Positions 1-9,276 of a stretch of DNA of 64,000 nt are shown one piece after another. The DNA is taken from positions 1 to 64,000 of the forward strand of contig CAWAIR010000005.1 in assembly GCA_963782045.1 (NCBI GenBank), written 5' to 3'. Position 1 is the stretch's first letter. Each line of letters begins with the position of its first letter. The notes under the pieces were generated by a model. It was not told the origin of the DNA, did not search any database, and saw only the letters and a program-made list of their open reading frames with translations. The position numbers were made by a program, and so were the translations under genes. This DNA comes from CAVSRC01 sp963782045 (lineage in GTDB: Bacteria > Pseudomonadota > Alphaproteobacteria > Rhizobiales > Kaistiaceae).

Positions 1-2
1 AG

Positions 3-161
3 CGGCTTGCCCTGTCGCCGAGCGGCGATCTGTCGCTGATGGCGCAACTGGCGCTCATCGCCGACCGGCGGCGCGAACTCGAGGCGGAAGCCTTCGAGCT
101 CGGCGAGGGCCTCTACGCCGAATCACCCAAGCCTTTCGTGCGCAGCCTGCAGCTCGGCTGA
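3..161 (+). CDS. 3' end of a gene, possibly CYTH/CHAD domain protein (partial)
   Basis: An open frame enters from the left edge and stops with TGA at 159-161, giving about 52 C-terminal residues. The tail is alpha-helical and Arg/Glu-rich and ends with LYAESPKPFVRSL, which reminds me of the C-terminus of CHAD-domain proteins, where a helix is followed by a 'KPKxFVRR'-like tail. That resemblance is from memory and weak. The coding frame has the same high GC at third positions as the genes around it. It converges with the minus-strand mepA that follows. Confidence 0.4.
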   Translation, partial: RLALSPSGDLSLMAQLALIADRRRELEAEAFELGEGLYAESPKPFVRSLQLG

Positions 162-270
162 GGCACGCCCGTCATCCTTCCTCGCTTCTGGCGATATGGC
201 CCAGTCGCCTTTCCCGGCGCGAGAGGGGACGATTGCACCACGCGCCATGCCCTGCCGCCCTCGCCGGAGC

Positions 271-1243
271 CTAGTCCCCCGCGCCCGTATCGGTCGCCGA
301 TGTCGGCCGCGGCTCCGGCAATGGAATGCCGGCGGTCAGCGCCACGCCACCGGGACCTTCGGTGAGCACCTCCCGGCAGGCCGCCGGCAGGTTGGCCAGC
401 GTCTTTTCCGGGGGCGGCGGCCTCGGCTTCACCGGATGCTTGGGCGGCGGCGGGGGCGGGCGGAACCACCAGGCCAGATCCTTGCCGCAGCCGTCGCCGG
501 GCGGCGGCAGCGCCTGATCGACGCAGCCGGAAATGCCGGGCGGGCAGGCGAGCCGCACATGCATGTGGTCGTCGTGGCCGTACCACGGGCGGATCTTCCT
601 CAGCCACGCCCGGTCGGTGCCGGCGGTGGCGCAGAGCTCTTTCTTGATCGCCGGGCTGGCGAAGATGCGCACGACGTCGGGGTAGGACGCCGCCTGCTTG
701 TAGAGTTCTCAGGTAGAGATCCGACCACTTGCGGGTATCGAGCGTCAGCCGCTTGCCGCTGACCAGCAGCGACTGCGCCGCCTTCTTCTCGCGTTCCTCG
801 CGGCTCATCACATGGTCGGGCATCGGGGTGAGCCAGATGTCGACGTCGAGGCCGATCTGGTGGCTGGCATGGCCGCTGATCATCGGGCCGCCGCGCGGCT
901 GCGCCATGTCGCCGATCAGCAGGCCATTCCAGCCGTCCTTGGCGGCGTCGTCGGCGAACGTCTCGATGTACCGGATGAGTTCGGGCTGGCCCCAGTTGCG
1001 GTTGCGCGACAGCCGCATCACCTGCCAGTGCGGCCCGGTGATCGGCAGCGCCTGGGCGCCGGCCATGCAGCCGTCGGCATAGGAGCCGATCGGCCGTGGC
1101 TTGCCCGGCGAGGGCAGCTCGGCCTTGCTGAACAGCACTTTGGCTGGCGTGCTGGCGGAAAGCGGCGCGGCGCGGGCAGCGGCCATCGCCGCCACGGCGG
1201 CGGTGGCAAGGAGCAGGGCAGGGATGACGGCGCGCATCGGCAT
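271..1243 (-). pseudogene. mepA: Penicillin-insensitive murein endopeptidase, frameshifted
   Basis: MepA is a periplasmic zinc metallopeptidase that cuts DD- and LD-crosslinks in peptidoglycan. The N-terminal part (start ATG 1241-1243) has a signal peptide with an Ala-rich hydrophobic core, then IGSYADGC and the zinc-site region SGHASHQIGLDVD, which carries the conserved His and Asp. Near 705-715 the frame breaks and the rest continues one frame over: IFASPAIKKELC, then the zinc-binding HDDHMHVRL, then a Pro-rich tail ending at 271. Both halves together give the normal family length of about 320 residues. One inserted base in the run around CTGAGAACTC explains the break. It may be a sequencing error, since both metal-binding halves are well conserved. 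Confidence 0.8.
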
Positions 1244-1345
1244 GTCTTTCCGGAACGGTCGGCGAAAGGCGTTAACACGAAGCTAACCCTTCGCTTGTTC
1301 CGGCCGATTATGGCGCCGAGACGGCAGCTCGCAAGCGCGAGCCCG

Positions 1346-1699
1346 TCAACTGGTGCGGACGGGCTCGTCGTGGACGTCGACCCTGAGCGGATCGAACATC
1401 CCCAGGAGGGCGGTGATTGCCTCCGCCTTCAGGCGCGACGGGACCCGCACAAGGACTGCGGTTTCGCCATTGTGGATGTATCTGGCGTAGTCCTGGCGTA
1501 GGTTGCCCATGAACCAGAAGAACGGATCGGCCTGAAGGGTGGAGAGCTCCGCGTCCATCGAATGCGGCGGCGAAGCGGTCTCCGAAAGGACATGCTCGGC
1601 GATGGCATCCTCCGCCACGCCCTCGCTCACCAGCCGATGGCGGGCATTGTCGGCATCGCCCTTGCTGCCGAACAGCCCGACAACCATGACGCCGTTCAT
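1346..1699 (-). CDS. Small conserved hypothetical protein, possibly stress-related
   Basis: The 117-residue protein starts at ATG 1697-1699 (MNGVMVVGLFGSKGDADNA). The opening hydrophobic strand followed by a 'KGDADNARHRL' helix recalls the YflT/general-stress 17M type domain, in which a small alpha/beta unit begins with a V-V-G/A-x-F strand. There is no signal peptide and there are no membrane segments. It is convergent with nothing and lies between mepA and the broken MarR regulator on the same strand. I do not recognise a specific function. Confidence 0.55.
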   Translation of the reverse strand: MNGVMVVGLFGSKGDADNARHRLVSEGVAEDAIAEHVLSETASPPHSMDAELSTLQADPFFWFMGNLRQDYARYIHNGETAVLVRVPSRLKAEAITALLGMFDPLRVDVHDEPVRTS

Positions 1700-1809
1700 A
1701 ATCCTGCTCCCGATTCGTCTTCGCCCTCCACGGTAAATCGCGGTCGGGCTCGCGAGTTCCGTCGATGCGGCCGCCACTCTGTCGCCAGCCGGCCGGTGGT
1801 CCCGCCGCT

Positions 1810-2240
1810 CTATTCGAGCTCGTCGGCGATCTTCTTGAGCAGGGCGATGAAATCGTGCTTGTCGTGGCCCGCGATCGCGCCGAGTCGGCGGTCGTGCGCG
1901 GCGGCGTGAACGGTCAGCCGGGCAAGCATCTCCTCGCCGTCGGCGGTGAGCGACAGCGCCACCGAGCGGCGGTCGCTTGCCGAGCGGTCGCGCCGCACCA
2001 GCCCGCGCCGCTCCAGCTCCTGGATCAAGGGCGTCACCGACGATTTGTCGCGGGCGATCGCCCGGCCGAGCGCGGCCTGGGTGATGCCGGGATTGCTGGC
2101 GGATCACCGACATCGCCGCGAATCGCCCGGGCTTCAGGTCGCGCAGGCCGGCTTGACGGGCGAATGCGCGAAACGAGGCGTCCTGGGCCAGGCGGCGGCG
2201 ATAACCGGCCGGGTTCGGGACTTTTTGCGCTGTATCAAAG
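1810..2240 (-). pseudogene. MarR-family transcriptional regulator, frameshifted
   Basis: The C-terminal part (1810-2037) carries the MarR wing and dimerisation helix: LIQELERRGLVRRDRSASDRRS is the typical recognition helix plus wing, followed by LTADGEEMLARL. The upstream half (QAGLRDLKPGRFAAMSVIRQ) is in another frame that joins near 2095-2105, where AATCCCGGC should read NPGIT. A single missing base accounts for the break. The true N-terminus is unclear because no good start codon sits in frame close to the expected position. It lies divergent from the alcohol dehydrogenase gene beginning at 2421, which would be a natural regulatory target (inference). Confidence 0.7.
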
Positions 2241-2420
2241 CGCCGCCGGCCGGGGCGGGCGATAAAAGCTTCGCGAGCATTGCGCCGAAGCAGTCGATCT
2301 GCTCCTTCCCCCCCTTGATCGATTGCCTCCGACACGCAAGGGCCGGTCGCCCCACAGGCGGCCGGCCTTTGATTTTTGTGGGGCTTGATAGCGCGGCGCC
2401 GCTGGCCGATATCCTCTGCC

Positions 2421-3404
2421 ATGCGTGCGATGGTTCTCGACGGGCCGGGGCAGCCGTTGCGGCTCGCCGACCGGCCACAACCGGAGGCAGGGCCGGGGCA
2501 GGTCCTCATCCGGGTGCTGGCCTGCGGCGTGTGCCGTACCGACCTTCATGTCGCCGACGGCGAATTGCCGCAGGCGCGTTACCCGATCGTCCCCGGCCAC
2601 GAGATCGTCGGCCGCGTCGCGGCGCTCGGCGAGGGCGTCGGCGACCTCGCGCTCGGCGCCCGCATCGGCGTGCCCTGGCTCGGCTGGACCTGCGGCCATT
2701 GCCGCTACTGCCTGGCGGGCATGGAGAACCTCTGCGACACGGCGCACTTCACCGGCTGCGACATCGATGGTGGCTATGCCGAGTACGTCGTCGCCGACCG
2801 CCGCTACTGCTTCGGCCTGCCGGAGAAATACGGCGACGCGGAAGCCGCGCCGCTGCTCTGCGCCGGCCTCATCGGCCACCGCGCCCACCGCATGGCCGGC
2901 GACGGCGCGGCGCTCGGCCTCTACGGCTTCGGCGCCGCCGCCCACATCATCGCTCAGGTCGCCATCCACCAGGGCCAGCGCGTCTATGCCTTCACCCGCC
3001 CCGGCGACACCATGGCCCAGGACTTCGCCAGCAAGCTCGGTGCGGTGTGGGTGGGTGGCTCGGACGAGGCGCCCCCGGAGGAACTCGATGCCGCCATCCT
3101 CTTCGCCCCGGTCGGCGCCCTGGTGCCGGCGGGTTTGCGGGCCGTGCGCAAGGGCGGCCGGGTGATCGCCGCCGGCATCCACATGAGCGACATCCCATCC
3201 TTTCCCTACGACATCCTGTGGAACGAGCGGGTGCTGCGCTCGGTCGCCAACCTGACCCGCGCCGACGGCGAAGAGTTCATGGAATTGGCCGCCGAGGCCC
3301 CGATCAAGACCACCGTCACGCCCTATCCGCTGGAGAAGGCCAACGAGGCGCTGGCCGACCTCCGCGCCGGACGGCTGGTCGGAGCCGCGGTGCTGATTCC
3401 CTGA
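2421..3404 (+). CDS. Zinc-dependent alcohol dehydrogenase (MDR family)
   Basis: This 327-residue medium-chain dehydrogenase would oxidise or reduce an alcohol/aldehyde with NAD(P). The catalytic zinc ligands are visible: Cys in CGVCRTD, His-Glu in PGHEIVG, and a later Cys. The structural zinc lobe is CGHCRYCLAGMENLC. The Rossmann motif is degenerate, reading GLYGFGAAAHIIAQ where GxGxxG is expected, as in the 'zinc-binding alcohol dehydrogenase' AdhP-like subgroup with GFGASAH. I chose the ATG at 2421 because it begins the usual MRAMVL start; an in-frame extension to 2376 lacks family support. It lies 41 bases upstream of the first SpoIIAA-like gene and divergent from the MarR remnant. Confidence 0.85.
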   Translation: MRAMVLDGPGQPLRLADRPQPEAGPGQVLIRVLACGVCRTDLHVADGELPQARYPIVPGHEIVGRVAALGEGVGDLALGARIGVPWLGWTCGHCRYCLAGMENLCDTAHFTGCDIDGGYAEYVVADRRYCFGLPEKYGDAEAAPLLCAGLIGHRAHRMAGDGAALGLYGFGAAAHIIAQVAIHQGQRVYAFTRPGDTMAQDFASKLGAVWVGGSDEAPPEELDAAILFAPVGALVPAGLRAVRKGGRVIAAGIHMSDIPSFPYDILWNERVLRSVANLTRADGEEFMELAAEAPIKTTVTPYPLEKANEALADLRAGRLVGAAVLIP

Positions 3405-3445
3405 ACGACGACTGAACGCAAACGCGACCAAGGAGGAGGCCCACA

Positions 3446-3808
3446 ATGTTCCGACCGATCTTTGATCTGCCCAAGGGCGTCATCGGCTATTCGGCCGTCG
3501 GCAAGATCACCGCCGACGATTACGGCAAGGTGCTGATCCCGGAATTGGAGGCGAAGATCGCCGAGGGCGGCAAGCTGCGCTTCCTCTACGTGCTGGGACC
3601 GGAGTTCGAGGGATTCGAGATGGGCGCCATGGTCGATGATGCCACCTTCGGCTTCCGCCACTTCTTCGATTTCGAAAGGATCGCCTTCGTCACCGACCAT
3701 GCCGCCTACCGCCAGATGGTCGAAGGCTTCGGCCTGATGATGCCGGCCGAGGTGCGCGGCTTCACCATCGCCGACCTCGACAAGGCGAAGGCGTGGTTGG
3801 CCGGTTAG
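3446..3808 (+). CDS. SpoIIAA-like STAS/SEC14-type protein, copy 1
   Basis: This 120-residue soluble protein fits the SpoIIAA-like family (STAS/SEC14 type) of small single-domain bacterial proteins. The opening FDLPKGVIGYSAVGKITADDY gives the first strands, and the family pattern 'FxFRHFFDFERIAFVTDHAAYR' is present, in which a conserved arginine and tryptophan/phenylalanine line a lipid- or ligand-like pocket. A strong Shine-Dalgarno (AAGGAGGAGG, 3430-3439) sets the start. The role of the family is unknown. The next gene is a paralog in the same orientation. Confidence 0.75.
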   Translation: MFRPIFDLPKGVIGYSAVGKITADDYGKVLIPELEAKIAEGGKLRFLYVLGPEFEGFEMGAMVDDATFGFRHFFDFERIAFVTDHAAYRQMVEGFGLMMPAEVRGFTIADLDKAKAWLAG

Positions 3809-3911
3809 CGCGTTAACCTCTCGGCCACAAAAACACCACCGCTCGGCCCTCAATCCATCGCACGCCCCCTCTATCGAGGTGTGAGGGCCACGGATACGAG
3901 GAGGGGGAACG

Positions 3912-4283
3912 ATGTTCAAACCGATCGACGATCTGCCGGCTGGTGTCGTCGGTGTCGTGGCAAGCGGTGAGATCACCGCCGACGACCGGCTGTTCATTCT
4001 CGAGCCGTCCATCGAAGGAGCCGTCGAGACGGCCGGCCGCGCGCGCCTGCTCTACGTCGCCGGTGCCGATTTTGCCGGCTACGACCGCGGCGGCCTCTAC
4101 GACGACGCCGTTTTCGGCACGCGCCACTTCAACCACTTCGAGCGGATCGCGTTCGTCGCCAGCGACGGGCCCTATCAGCGCGCGGTGCTGGCCATGAACG
4201 GCCTCATGCCGGCGCGGCTCAAGGTCTTCCGGCCCTGCGAGATCGCCGCCGCGCGCGAATGGTTGAAGCAAAGCGAGGAATAG
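3912..4283 (+). CDS. SpoIIAA-like STAS/SEC14-type protein, copy 2
   Basis: This 123-residue protein is clearly a paralog of the preceding gene. The same blocks appear in the same order: F-K/R-PI-DLP-G-V at the start, GEITADD, LLYVAGADFAGYD, then FGTRHFNHFERIAFVASDGPY. Sequence divergence is large (about half of positions by eye), so this is an old duplication. It has its own Shine-Dalgarno (GAGGAGGGG before ATG 3912) and a 103-base spacer after copy 1, so the two could be one transcript. A REP-like inverted repeat follows the stop. Confidence 0.75.
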   Translation: MFKPIDDLPAGVVGVVASGEITADDRLFILEPSIEGAVETAGRARLLYVAGADFAGYDRGGLYDDAVFGTRHFNHFERIAFVASDGPYQRAVLAMNGLMPARLKVFRPCEIAAAREWLKQSEE

Positions 4284-4287
4284 CGCC

Positions 4288-4359
4288 GTAGCCCGCATGG
4301 AGCGAAGCGGAATGCGGGGCCGGACAGCCCCGGATTGCGCTCTGCTTCATCCGGGCTAC
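4288..4359. repeat. REP-like imperfect palindrome between convergent genes
   Basis: GTAGCCCG at 4288-4295 pairs with CGGGCTAC at 4352-4359, and the intervening bases continue the pairing imperfectly (CATGGAGCGAAGCGGAAT against ATTGCGCTCTGCTTCAT) to a small loop near 4322. This is the layout of the dispersed 'GTAGCCCGGATG...' palindromic units known from many proteobacteria. It sits just after the SpoIIAA-like gene and 30 bases from the end of convergent otsA, where it may work as a two-way transcription terminator. Confidence 0.6.
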
Positions 4360-4389
4360 TGAGTTCGGCCATCCCGCCGTTCGCGGAGC

Positions 4390-5805
4390 CTAGCTTGCCG
4401 CCATCAGGGGTACCACGGCCTTCGTCGGCTTGCCCTCGAGCCCATCGAGGAAGCCGTCGGCCCAGGTCGACAGATCGTTCTTCAACAGCCTGTCATACAT
4501 GTCGCGCCAGCGCGCCACGCGGTCCTCGCGCGACATGGAGATGGCGCGTGCGATGGCGTTGCCCGTGCTGTCGAGGTCGTAGGGATTGATGATCAGCGCG
4601 CCGGAAAGCTCCGGCGCCGAGCCGGCGAAGCGCGACAGCACCAGCACGCCGGGGTCGTCCCCGTCCTGCGCTGCGACGAATTCCTTGGCGACCAGGTTCA
4701 TGCCGTCGCGCAGCGGCGTCACCAGCCCGACGTCGCTGAGCCGGTAAAGCCCGGCCAGCGTCGCGCGCTTGATCGTCCGGTTGATGTAGCGGATCGGCGT
4801 CCAGTCGAGATGGCCGAAGGCGCCGTTGATGCGCCCCGCCGTGCCGGCGACCTCGGCCTGCATCTGGGCGTATTCGGGAACGTCGGAGCGCGACTTCGGC
4901 GTGATCTGCAGATAGGTCACCTTGTTGTGGTAGGCCGGATTGTTCTGCAGGAAGCGCTCGTAGGCGAGCATCCGGTGGTCGATGCCCTTGGAATAGTCGA
5001 GGCGGTCGACGCCGAGGATCAGATAGCGGCCGCCCAGGCTCTCGACCATGCGCTTGACCAGCACGTTGCTGGCCGAGGTGCGGGCAACCTCGGCGAACTC
5101 CCTGGTCTCGATGCCGATGGGGAAGGCGCCGATGTTGAATTCGCGATTGCCGACCTTGAAGTGGCCGGGCGTGGTCTCCGTCGCCAGCCGCTCGCGCTTG
5201 AGGCAGTTGGCGAAATTCTCCACGTCCCATTCGGTCTGGAAGCCGATCAGGTCGTAGGCGGTGAAGGCTTCCAGCAGCCGATAATGCGCCGGCATGGCGT
5301 ACCAGATGTCGGGCGGCGGCCAGGGGATGTGGAGGAAGAAGCCGATGCGGTTCTTGGCGCCACGGGCGCGCAGCTCGGCGGCCAGCGGGATCAGGTGATA
5401 GTCCTGCACCCAGATCGTATCGTCGGGCCGCAGCCGTTCGGCCAGCACCTTGGCGAAGTAGGCGTTGACCCGCATGTAGCCAGACAGGTCCTGCCGGTCG
5501 AAATCGGCGAGGTCGAGCCGGTAGTGCAGCAGCGGCCACAGCGCACGGTTGGCGAAGCCGTTGTAGTACTCGTCGAGATCGCGCTGGGTCAGATCGAGCA
5601 GGGCGAACAGCGTGTTGCCCTCTTCACGGAAGCGGACCTTGGCCCCGTCGGGTTCGTCGTTCTCGGCTGTCTGGCCTGACCAGCCCAGCCACAGCCCGCC
5701 GCGCTGGCGCAGCACCACCTTGAGCGCCACCGCAAGCCCGCCGGCCTCGGCGCCGTTGCCGCCCGGCGGCGGCACACGGTTCGAAACGACGACAAGGCGA
5801 CTCAT
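4390..5805 (-). CDS. otsA: Trehalose-6-phosphate synthase (UDP-forming)
   Basis: OtsA is a GT20 enzyme that transfers glucose from UDP-glucose to glucose 6-phosphate, the first step of trehalose synthesis for osmoprotection. The 471-residue length is normal. Family marks in order are SRLVVVSNRV at the N-terminus, EAGGLAVAL (UDP-Glc loop), LWLGWSG, QDYHLIPLAAELR, HIPWPPPD, GVDRLDYSKGI and PLRDGMNLVAKEFVAAQ, the last holding the catalytic-site acid. The ATG 5803-5805 start matches E. coli OtsA closely. otsB lies upstream on the same strand, 165 bases away, so both probably form one trehalose unit with otsB first. Confidence 0.95.
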   Translation of the reverse strand: MSRLVVVSNRVPPPGGNGAEAGGLAVALKVVLRQRGGLWLGWSGQTAENDEPDGAKVRFREEGNTLFALLDLTQRDLDEYYNGFANRALWPLLHYRLDLADFDRQDLSGYMRVNAYFAKVLAERLRPDDTIWVQDYHLIPLAAELRARGAKNRIGFFLHIPWPPPDIWYAMPAHYRLLEAFTAYDLIGFQTEWDVENFANCLKRERLATETTPGHFKVGNREFNIGAFPIGIETREFAEVARTSASNVLVKRMVESLGGRYLILGVDRLDYSKGIDHRMLAYERFLQNNPAYHNKVTYLQITPKSRSDVPEYAQMQAEVAGTAGRINGAFGHLDWTPIRYINRTIKRATLAGLYRLSDVGLVTPLRDGMNLVAKEFVAAQDGDDPGVLVLSRFAGSAPELSGALIINPYDLDSTGNAIARAISMSREDRVARWRDMYDRLLKNDLSTWADGFLDGLEGKPTKAVVPLMAAS

Positions 5806-5970
5806 CTCGCCACCGCGGCTTTGCTGAAAATCTCCCGATCTCCCCGTTGTGCGTGTGGCGCGGAAATGCGCCGTTGCCTGCGACGCGAACCGTAATCAGG
5901 CAACGCCCCGCGAGACCCGCAGGTTCCGTGCCAGGTGATCAAAATCGATCACAAACGCTGGTTGTCTTCC

Positions 5971-6714
5971 TTATGTGGGGTCTCCGGCCAGGTTTGACAA
6001 CCAGGCGCGGACCGACGGGGTGTCGTCGATGAGTGCCGTCGCCGCCGTCTCGCGCCGGTCGGTGCCCACGCGCACCGCCATTCCGCCCCTCGCCACGGCG
6101 ACCCGGAACATGTGCTCGTCGGTGAGATCGTCGCCGACCGCGATCGGCCGGCGCCCGGCGAAGGGCGGCATCTCCATGAAGCGCTTGATCGCCTGCCCCT
6201 TGTCGGCGCCGGCGGGGCGCACCTCGATCATCATCTTGCCCGGCTGCACCGCCAGCCCGGGTTCGCCGGCGACGATTGCCTCGACTTCCTTCTCCAGTGC
6301 CGGCCCCAGTTCCGGCCGGGCGCGGTAGTGGACGGTGACCGAAACGCTCTTCTCCTCGATCAACAGCTCGGGATGGCGCGATGCCAGCGCCCGTAGCCGC
6401 GCCCGCACGGCCTCGACCGCGGGTGCCGCCTCGCTCACCGTGCTGCCGTCGGGAAAGCGCATTTCGGCGCCATGGATACCCGCGGCTGGCAGGCGTGCCG
6501 GCGCCAGGAAGCGGTCGAGCGAGGCCGTCGGCCGGCCCGAGACCAGCGCCAGGGCGCCGCCGGCGCGTGCCGCCAGGCGCGTCAGGATGCCGGGCAGCTC
6601 GGGCGGAATGACCACGCCTTCTGGCGTAGCCGCGATGTCGATCAGCACGCCGTCGAAGTCGAGGAAGAAGGCCCAGCCGTCGGGCGAGGCGGGAAGATCC
6701 TGGGCAGAACTCAT
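5971..6714 (-). CDS. otsB: Trehalose-6-phosphate phosphatase
   Basis: OtsB is a HAD-superfamily phosphatase that removes the phosphate from trehalose 6-phosphate. The 247-residue protein has HAD motif I as FLDFDGVLID (nucleophile Asp and acid/base Asp), motif II in ALVSGRPT, the conserved GADKGQAI, and motif III GDDLTDEHMF. I start at ATG 6712-6714 (MSSAQDLPASPDG) because 21 in-frame residues before it do not look like the family. The gene is followed by otsA on the same strand. About 346 bases without a gene lie on its 5' side. Confidence 0.92.
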   Translation of the reverse strand: MSSAQDLPASPDGWAFFLDFDGVLIDIAATPEGVVIPPELPGILTRLAARAGGALALVSGRPTASLDRFLAPARLPAAGIHGAEMRFPDGSTVSEAAPAVEAVRARLRALASRHPELLIEEKSVSVTVHYRARPELGPALEKEVEAIVAGEPGLAVQPGKMMIEVRPAGADKGQAIKRFMEMPPFAGRRPIAVGDDLTDEHMFRVAVARGGMAVRVGTDRRETAATALIDDTPSVRAWLSNLAGDPT

Positions 6715-7060
6715 GGCGCGATTAGAACCCGGCAGCGTGCGAAGCGAAACCCCGTTACGTGGATTCCGTGACCCCACGATGGCAATCGCCGTTTAACCAT
6801 CGCGGCAGATGGCGCCAATTCGTGCAAGCGCCGGCTGTGTGTGCACGTCGCCGTCATCCCCGTCGTTCCTGACGATCGGGTGACGGGTTTCGCACGCCGC
6901 GTTGCCCGCAGCATCGGCAACCGCGAGCCGTCTGCCTAAGGCGAGGGCAAGCGGTCGCGCTGCGCATGCAGCGCTCCCACTGCGGCCGGATTGGCCACTC
7001 ATCCGACCTTAACGCGGCTGCGCTACCACCGATCCACATAACCGTGGACAGGGGCATCCA
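6715..7060. other. Gene-free stretch between otsB and the GGDEF-EAL gene
   Basis: The two flanking genes are divergent, so their promoters should lie here. Short open frames exist on both strands but none has protein-like composition or a ribosome site. I see no convincing -10/-35 pair, hairpin or RNA gene. Confidence 0.5.
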
Positions 7061-9142
7061 ATGACATGCGGGGATAGCGGGGTCGATCAAACCAGCGATG
7101 GCGCGCTTAGCGACGCGCAGGCGGCGGAACGGCGCCTGCGCGAGGCCATCGACATCCTGCCCGAGGGTATCGTCTTCCTCGATCCCGAGGGGCGCTATAT
7201 CCTCTGGAACCAGCAATACGCCGACATCTACAAGCGCAGCGCCGACCTCTTCGAAGTCGGCGTGAAGCTCGAGGACACGCTGCGCATCGGCGTTGAGCGC
7301 GGCGACTACCCGGAATCCTACGGCCGCGAGGAGGAGTGGATCGCCGAGCGCCTGGCCAGGATGCGCAATCCCGGCCCGCCGCACGAGCAGGTTCTTTCGG
7401 ACGGCCGCGTGGTGCTGATCGAGGAGCGCAAGACCAGCGACGGCGGCACCATCGGGCTGCGTGTCGACATCACCGAGATGAAGCAGCGCGAGGCTTCCTT
7501 TCGCCTGCTATTCGATTCGAACCCGTTGCCGATGTTCGTCGCCGCCGTCGACGGCGGCCACATCCTGGCGGCCAACGACGCGGCGATCGACCACTACGGC
7601 TACGACCGCGCCATGCTGACCGCGGGCACGCTTGCCGATATCCACGATCCATCCGAGAGTTACGACATCGGCGACATCGCCGATGCGCCGGAGGATTGGG
7701 AGGCAGGCCGCACCTGGCGGCACCGCAGGGCCGACGGCAGCGCCATCGACGTGGCCGTCTTCGCCCGCCGGCTGACCTACGAACGTGTACCGGCGGTGCT
7801 GATGGCGGCGGTCGACATTACCGAGCGCAAGCGGGCGGAGGCGCGCATCACCTTCATGGCGCACCACGATGCATTGACCGAACTGCCCAACCGGCTGCTG
7901 CTCCACGAACGCATGGAAGAGATGCTGTCGCGCCTGAAGCGCAACGGCACCGGCCTCGCGGTCCATTGCATCGACATCGACAATTTCAAGACGGTCAACA
8001 ATTCGCTCGGCCATCCGGTCGGCGACCTGCTGTTGCAGGCGGTCTCTGAGCGGCTGCGCGACGCCGTCCGCCAGGAGGACGTGGTCGCCCGTCTCGGCGG
8101 CGACGAGTTCGCCATCCTCCAGGCCGATATCGATCAGGCGGGGGAGGTCTCCTGCCTCGCCGGCCGGCTGCTCGCCGTGCTCTCCGAGCCCTTCGATCTC
8201 GACGGCAACATCGTCAGCGCCGGGGCCAGCATCGGCATTGCCATCGCCCCGGGCGATGGCGTCGAGGCCGACCAGCTTCTCAAGAACGCCGACATGGCGC
8301 TCTATCGCGCCAAGGGCGACGGCAAGGCCACCTTCCGCTTCTTCGAGGCGGAGATGGACGCGCGCGCCCGCGCCCACCGCCAGCTTGAGCTCGACCTCCG
8401 CGCCGCGCTGCACAAGGGCGCGCTGCAGGTGCACTACCAGCCGCTCGTCCAACTCGCCACCGGCGCCCTCATCGGCTGCGAGGCGCTGGTCCGCTGGCGT
8501 CACCCGACGCTGGGCATGGTCTCGCCGGCGGAGTTCGTGGCGCTTGCCGAGGAGACCGGCCTCATCAACCAGCTCGGCGCCTTCGTGCTCAGGCAGGCCT
8601 GCGCCGACGCGGCGCGCTGGCCGGAGCCGATCAAGGTGGCGGTCAACCTGTCGCCGCTCCAGTTCCGCAGCGGCAACCTGCTCGCGATCGTCTCGGAGGC
8701 GCTCGACGCCTCCGGCCTGGCGCCGGAGCGGCTGGAGCTGGAGATCACCGAGACGCTGCTCCTCGACAAGTCGGGGCTGGTGCTGGCGACGCTGCATGCG
8801 CTGCGCGCGCTCGGCATCAACATCTCGATGGACGATTTCGGCACCGGCTATTCGTCGCTGAGCTACCTGCGCTCCTTCCCCTTCGACAAGATCAAGATCG
8901 ACCGCTCCTTCGTCCACGACATGGGCGCCAATGTCGACTCGCAGGCGATCGTCAAGGCGATCATCGGGCTCGGCACCAGCCTCGGCATCACCATCACGGC
9001 GGAAGGCATCGAGACGGAGGGCGACCTGGAATGGTTGAAGGCGGAAGGCTGCGACGAGGGCCAGGGCTACCTGTTCTCCAAGGCCCGCCCGCATGCCGAG
9101 ATCGTGGCGGCGCTGATGCCGTCGAGGAAAGAGGTGGCGTAG
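7061..9142 (+). CDS. PAS-PAS-GGDEF-EAL cyclic-di-GMP signalling protein
   Basis: This 693-residue cytoplasmic protein likely makes and/or degrades cyclic di-GMP. PAS domains lie at about residues 22-130 (ILPEGIVFLDPEGRYILWNQ) and 145-265 (SNPLPMFVAAVDGG). The diguanylate cyclase domain has an intact RLGGDEFAIL around residues 344-353. The phosphodiesterase domain has an intact EAL (GCEALVRWRHP, about residue 473), the catalytic-metal motif DDFGTGYSSL and KIDRSFV. Both catalytic signatures are complete, so either activity is possible. There are no membrane segments, so the signal is probably sensed inside the cell by the PAS domains. It is a single gene with its own upstream spacer. Confidence 0.93.
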   Translation: MTCGDSGVDQTSDGALSDAQAAERRLREAIDILPEGIVFLDPEGRYILWNQQYADIYKRSADLFEVGVKLEDTLRIGVERGDYPESYGREEEWIAERLARMRNPGPPHEQVLSDGRVVLIEERKTSDGGTIGLRVDITEMKQREASFRLLFDSNPLPMFVAAVDGGHILAANDAAIDHYGYDRAMLTAGTLADIHDPSESYDIGDIADAPEDWEAGRTWRHRRADGSAIDVAVFARRLTYERVPAVLMAAVDITERKRAEARITFMAHHDALTELPNRLLLHERMEEMLSRLKRNGTGLAVHCIDIDNFKTVNNSLGHPVGDLLLQAVSERLRDAVRQEDVVARLGGDEFAILQADIDQAGEVSCLAGRLLAVLSEPFDLDGNIVSAGASIGIAIAPGDGVEADQLLKNADMALYRAKGDGKATFRFFEAEMDARARAHRQLELDLRAALHKGALQVHYQPLVQLATGALIGCEALVRWRHPTLGMVSPAEFVALAEETGLINQLGAFVLRQACADAARWPEPIKVAVNLSPLQFRSGNLLAIVSEALDASGLAPERLELEITETLLLDKSGLVLATLHALRALGINISMDDFGTGYSSLSYLRSFPFDKIKIDRSFVHDMGANVDSQAIVKAIIGLGTSLGITITAEGIETEGDLEWLKAEGCDEGQGYLFSKARPHAEIVAALMPSRKEVA

Positions 9143-9276
9143 GGCGGCCTCGCCCCAGGGTCCCGATGCCGAAGTGGATTTTCAAATCACGAGGTTGGTA
9201 TCCGCTGCTCTGCATAGCGCTCTGATACTTGCCGGAACCTCTGCGTGCTCAATGACAGCAGGCGGACGGTAATCGC

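Noticed and set aside
1946..3415. A 489-codon plus-strand frame and a 403-codon minus-strand frame overlapping the alcohol dehydrogenase
   Set aside because: They are Arg/Gly/Ala/Pro-rich by-products of high GC third positions. The 327-residue dehydrogenase with its zinc motifs explains the DNA.
7508..9094. A 528-codon minus-strand frame opposite the GGDEF-EAL gene
   Set aside because: No domain, Arg/Ala/Leu-rich, and fully opposite a gene with intact catalytic motifs; it is a shadow frame.
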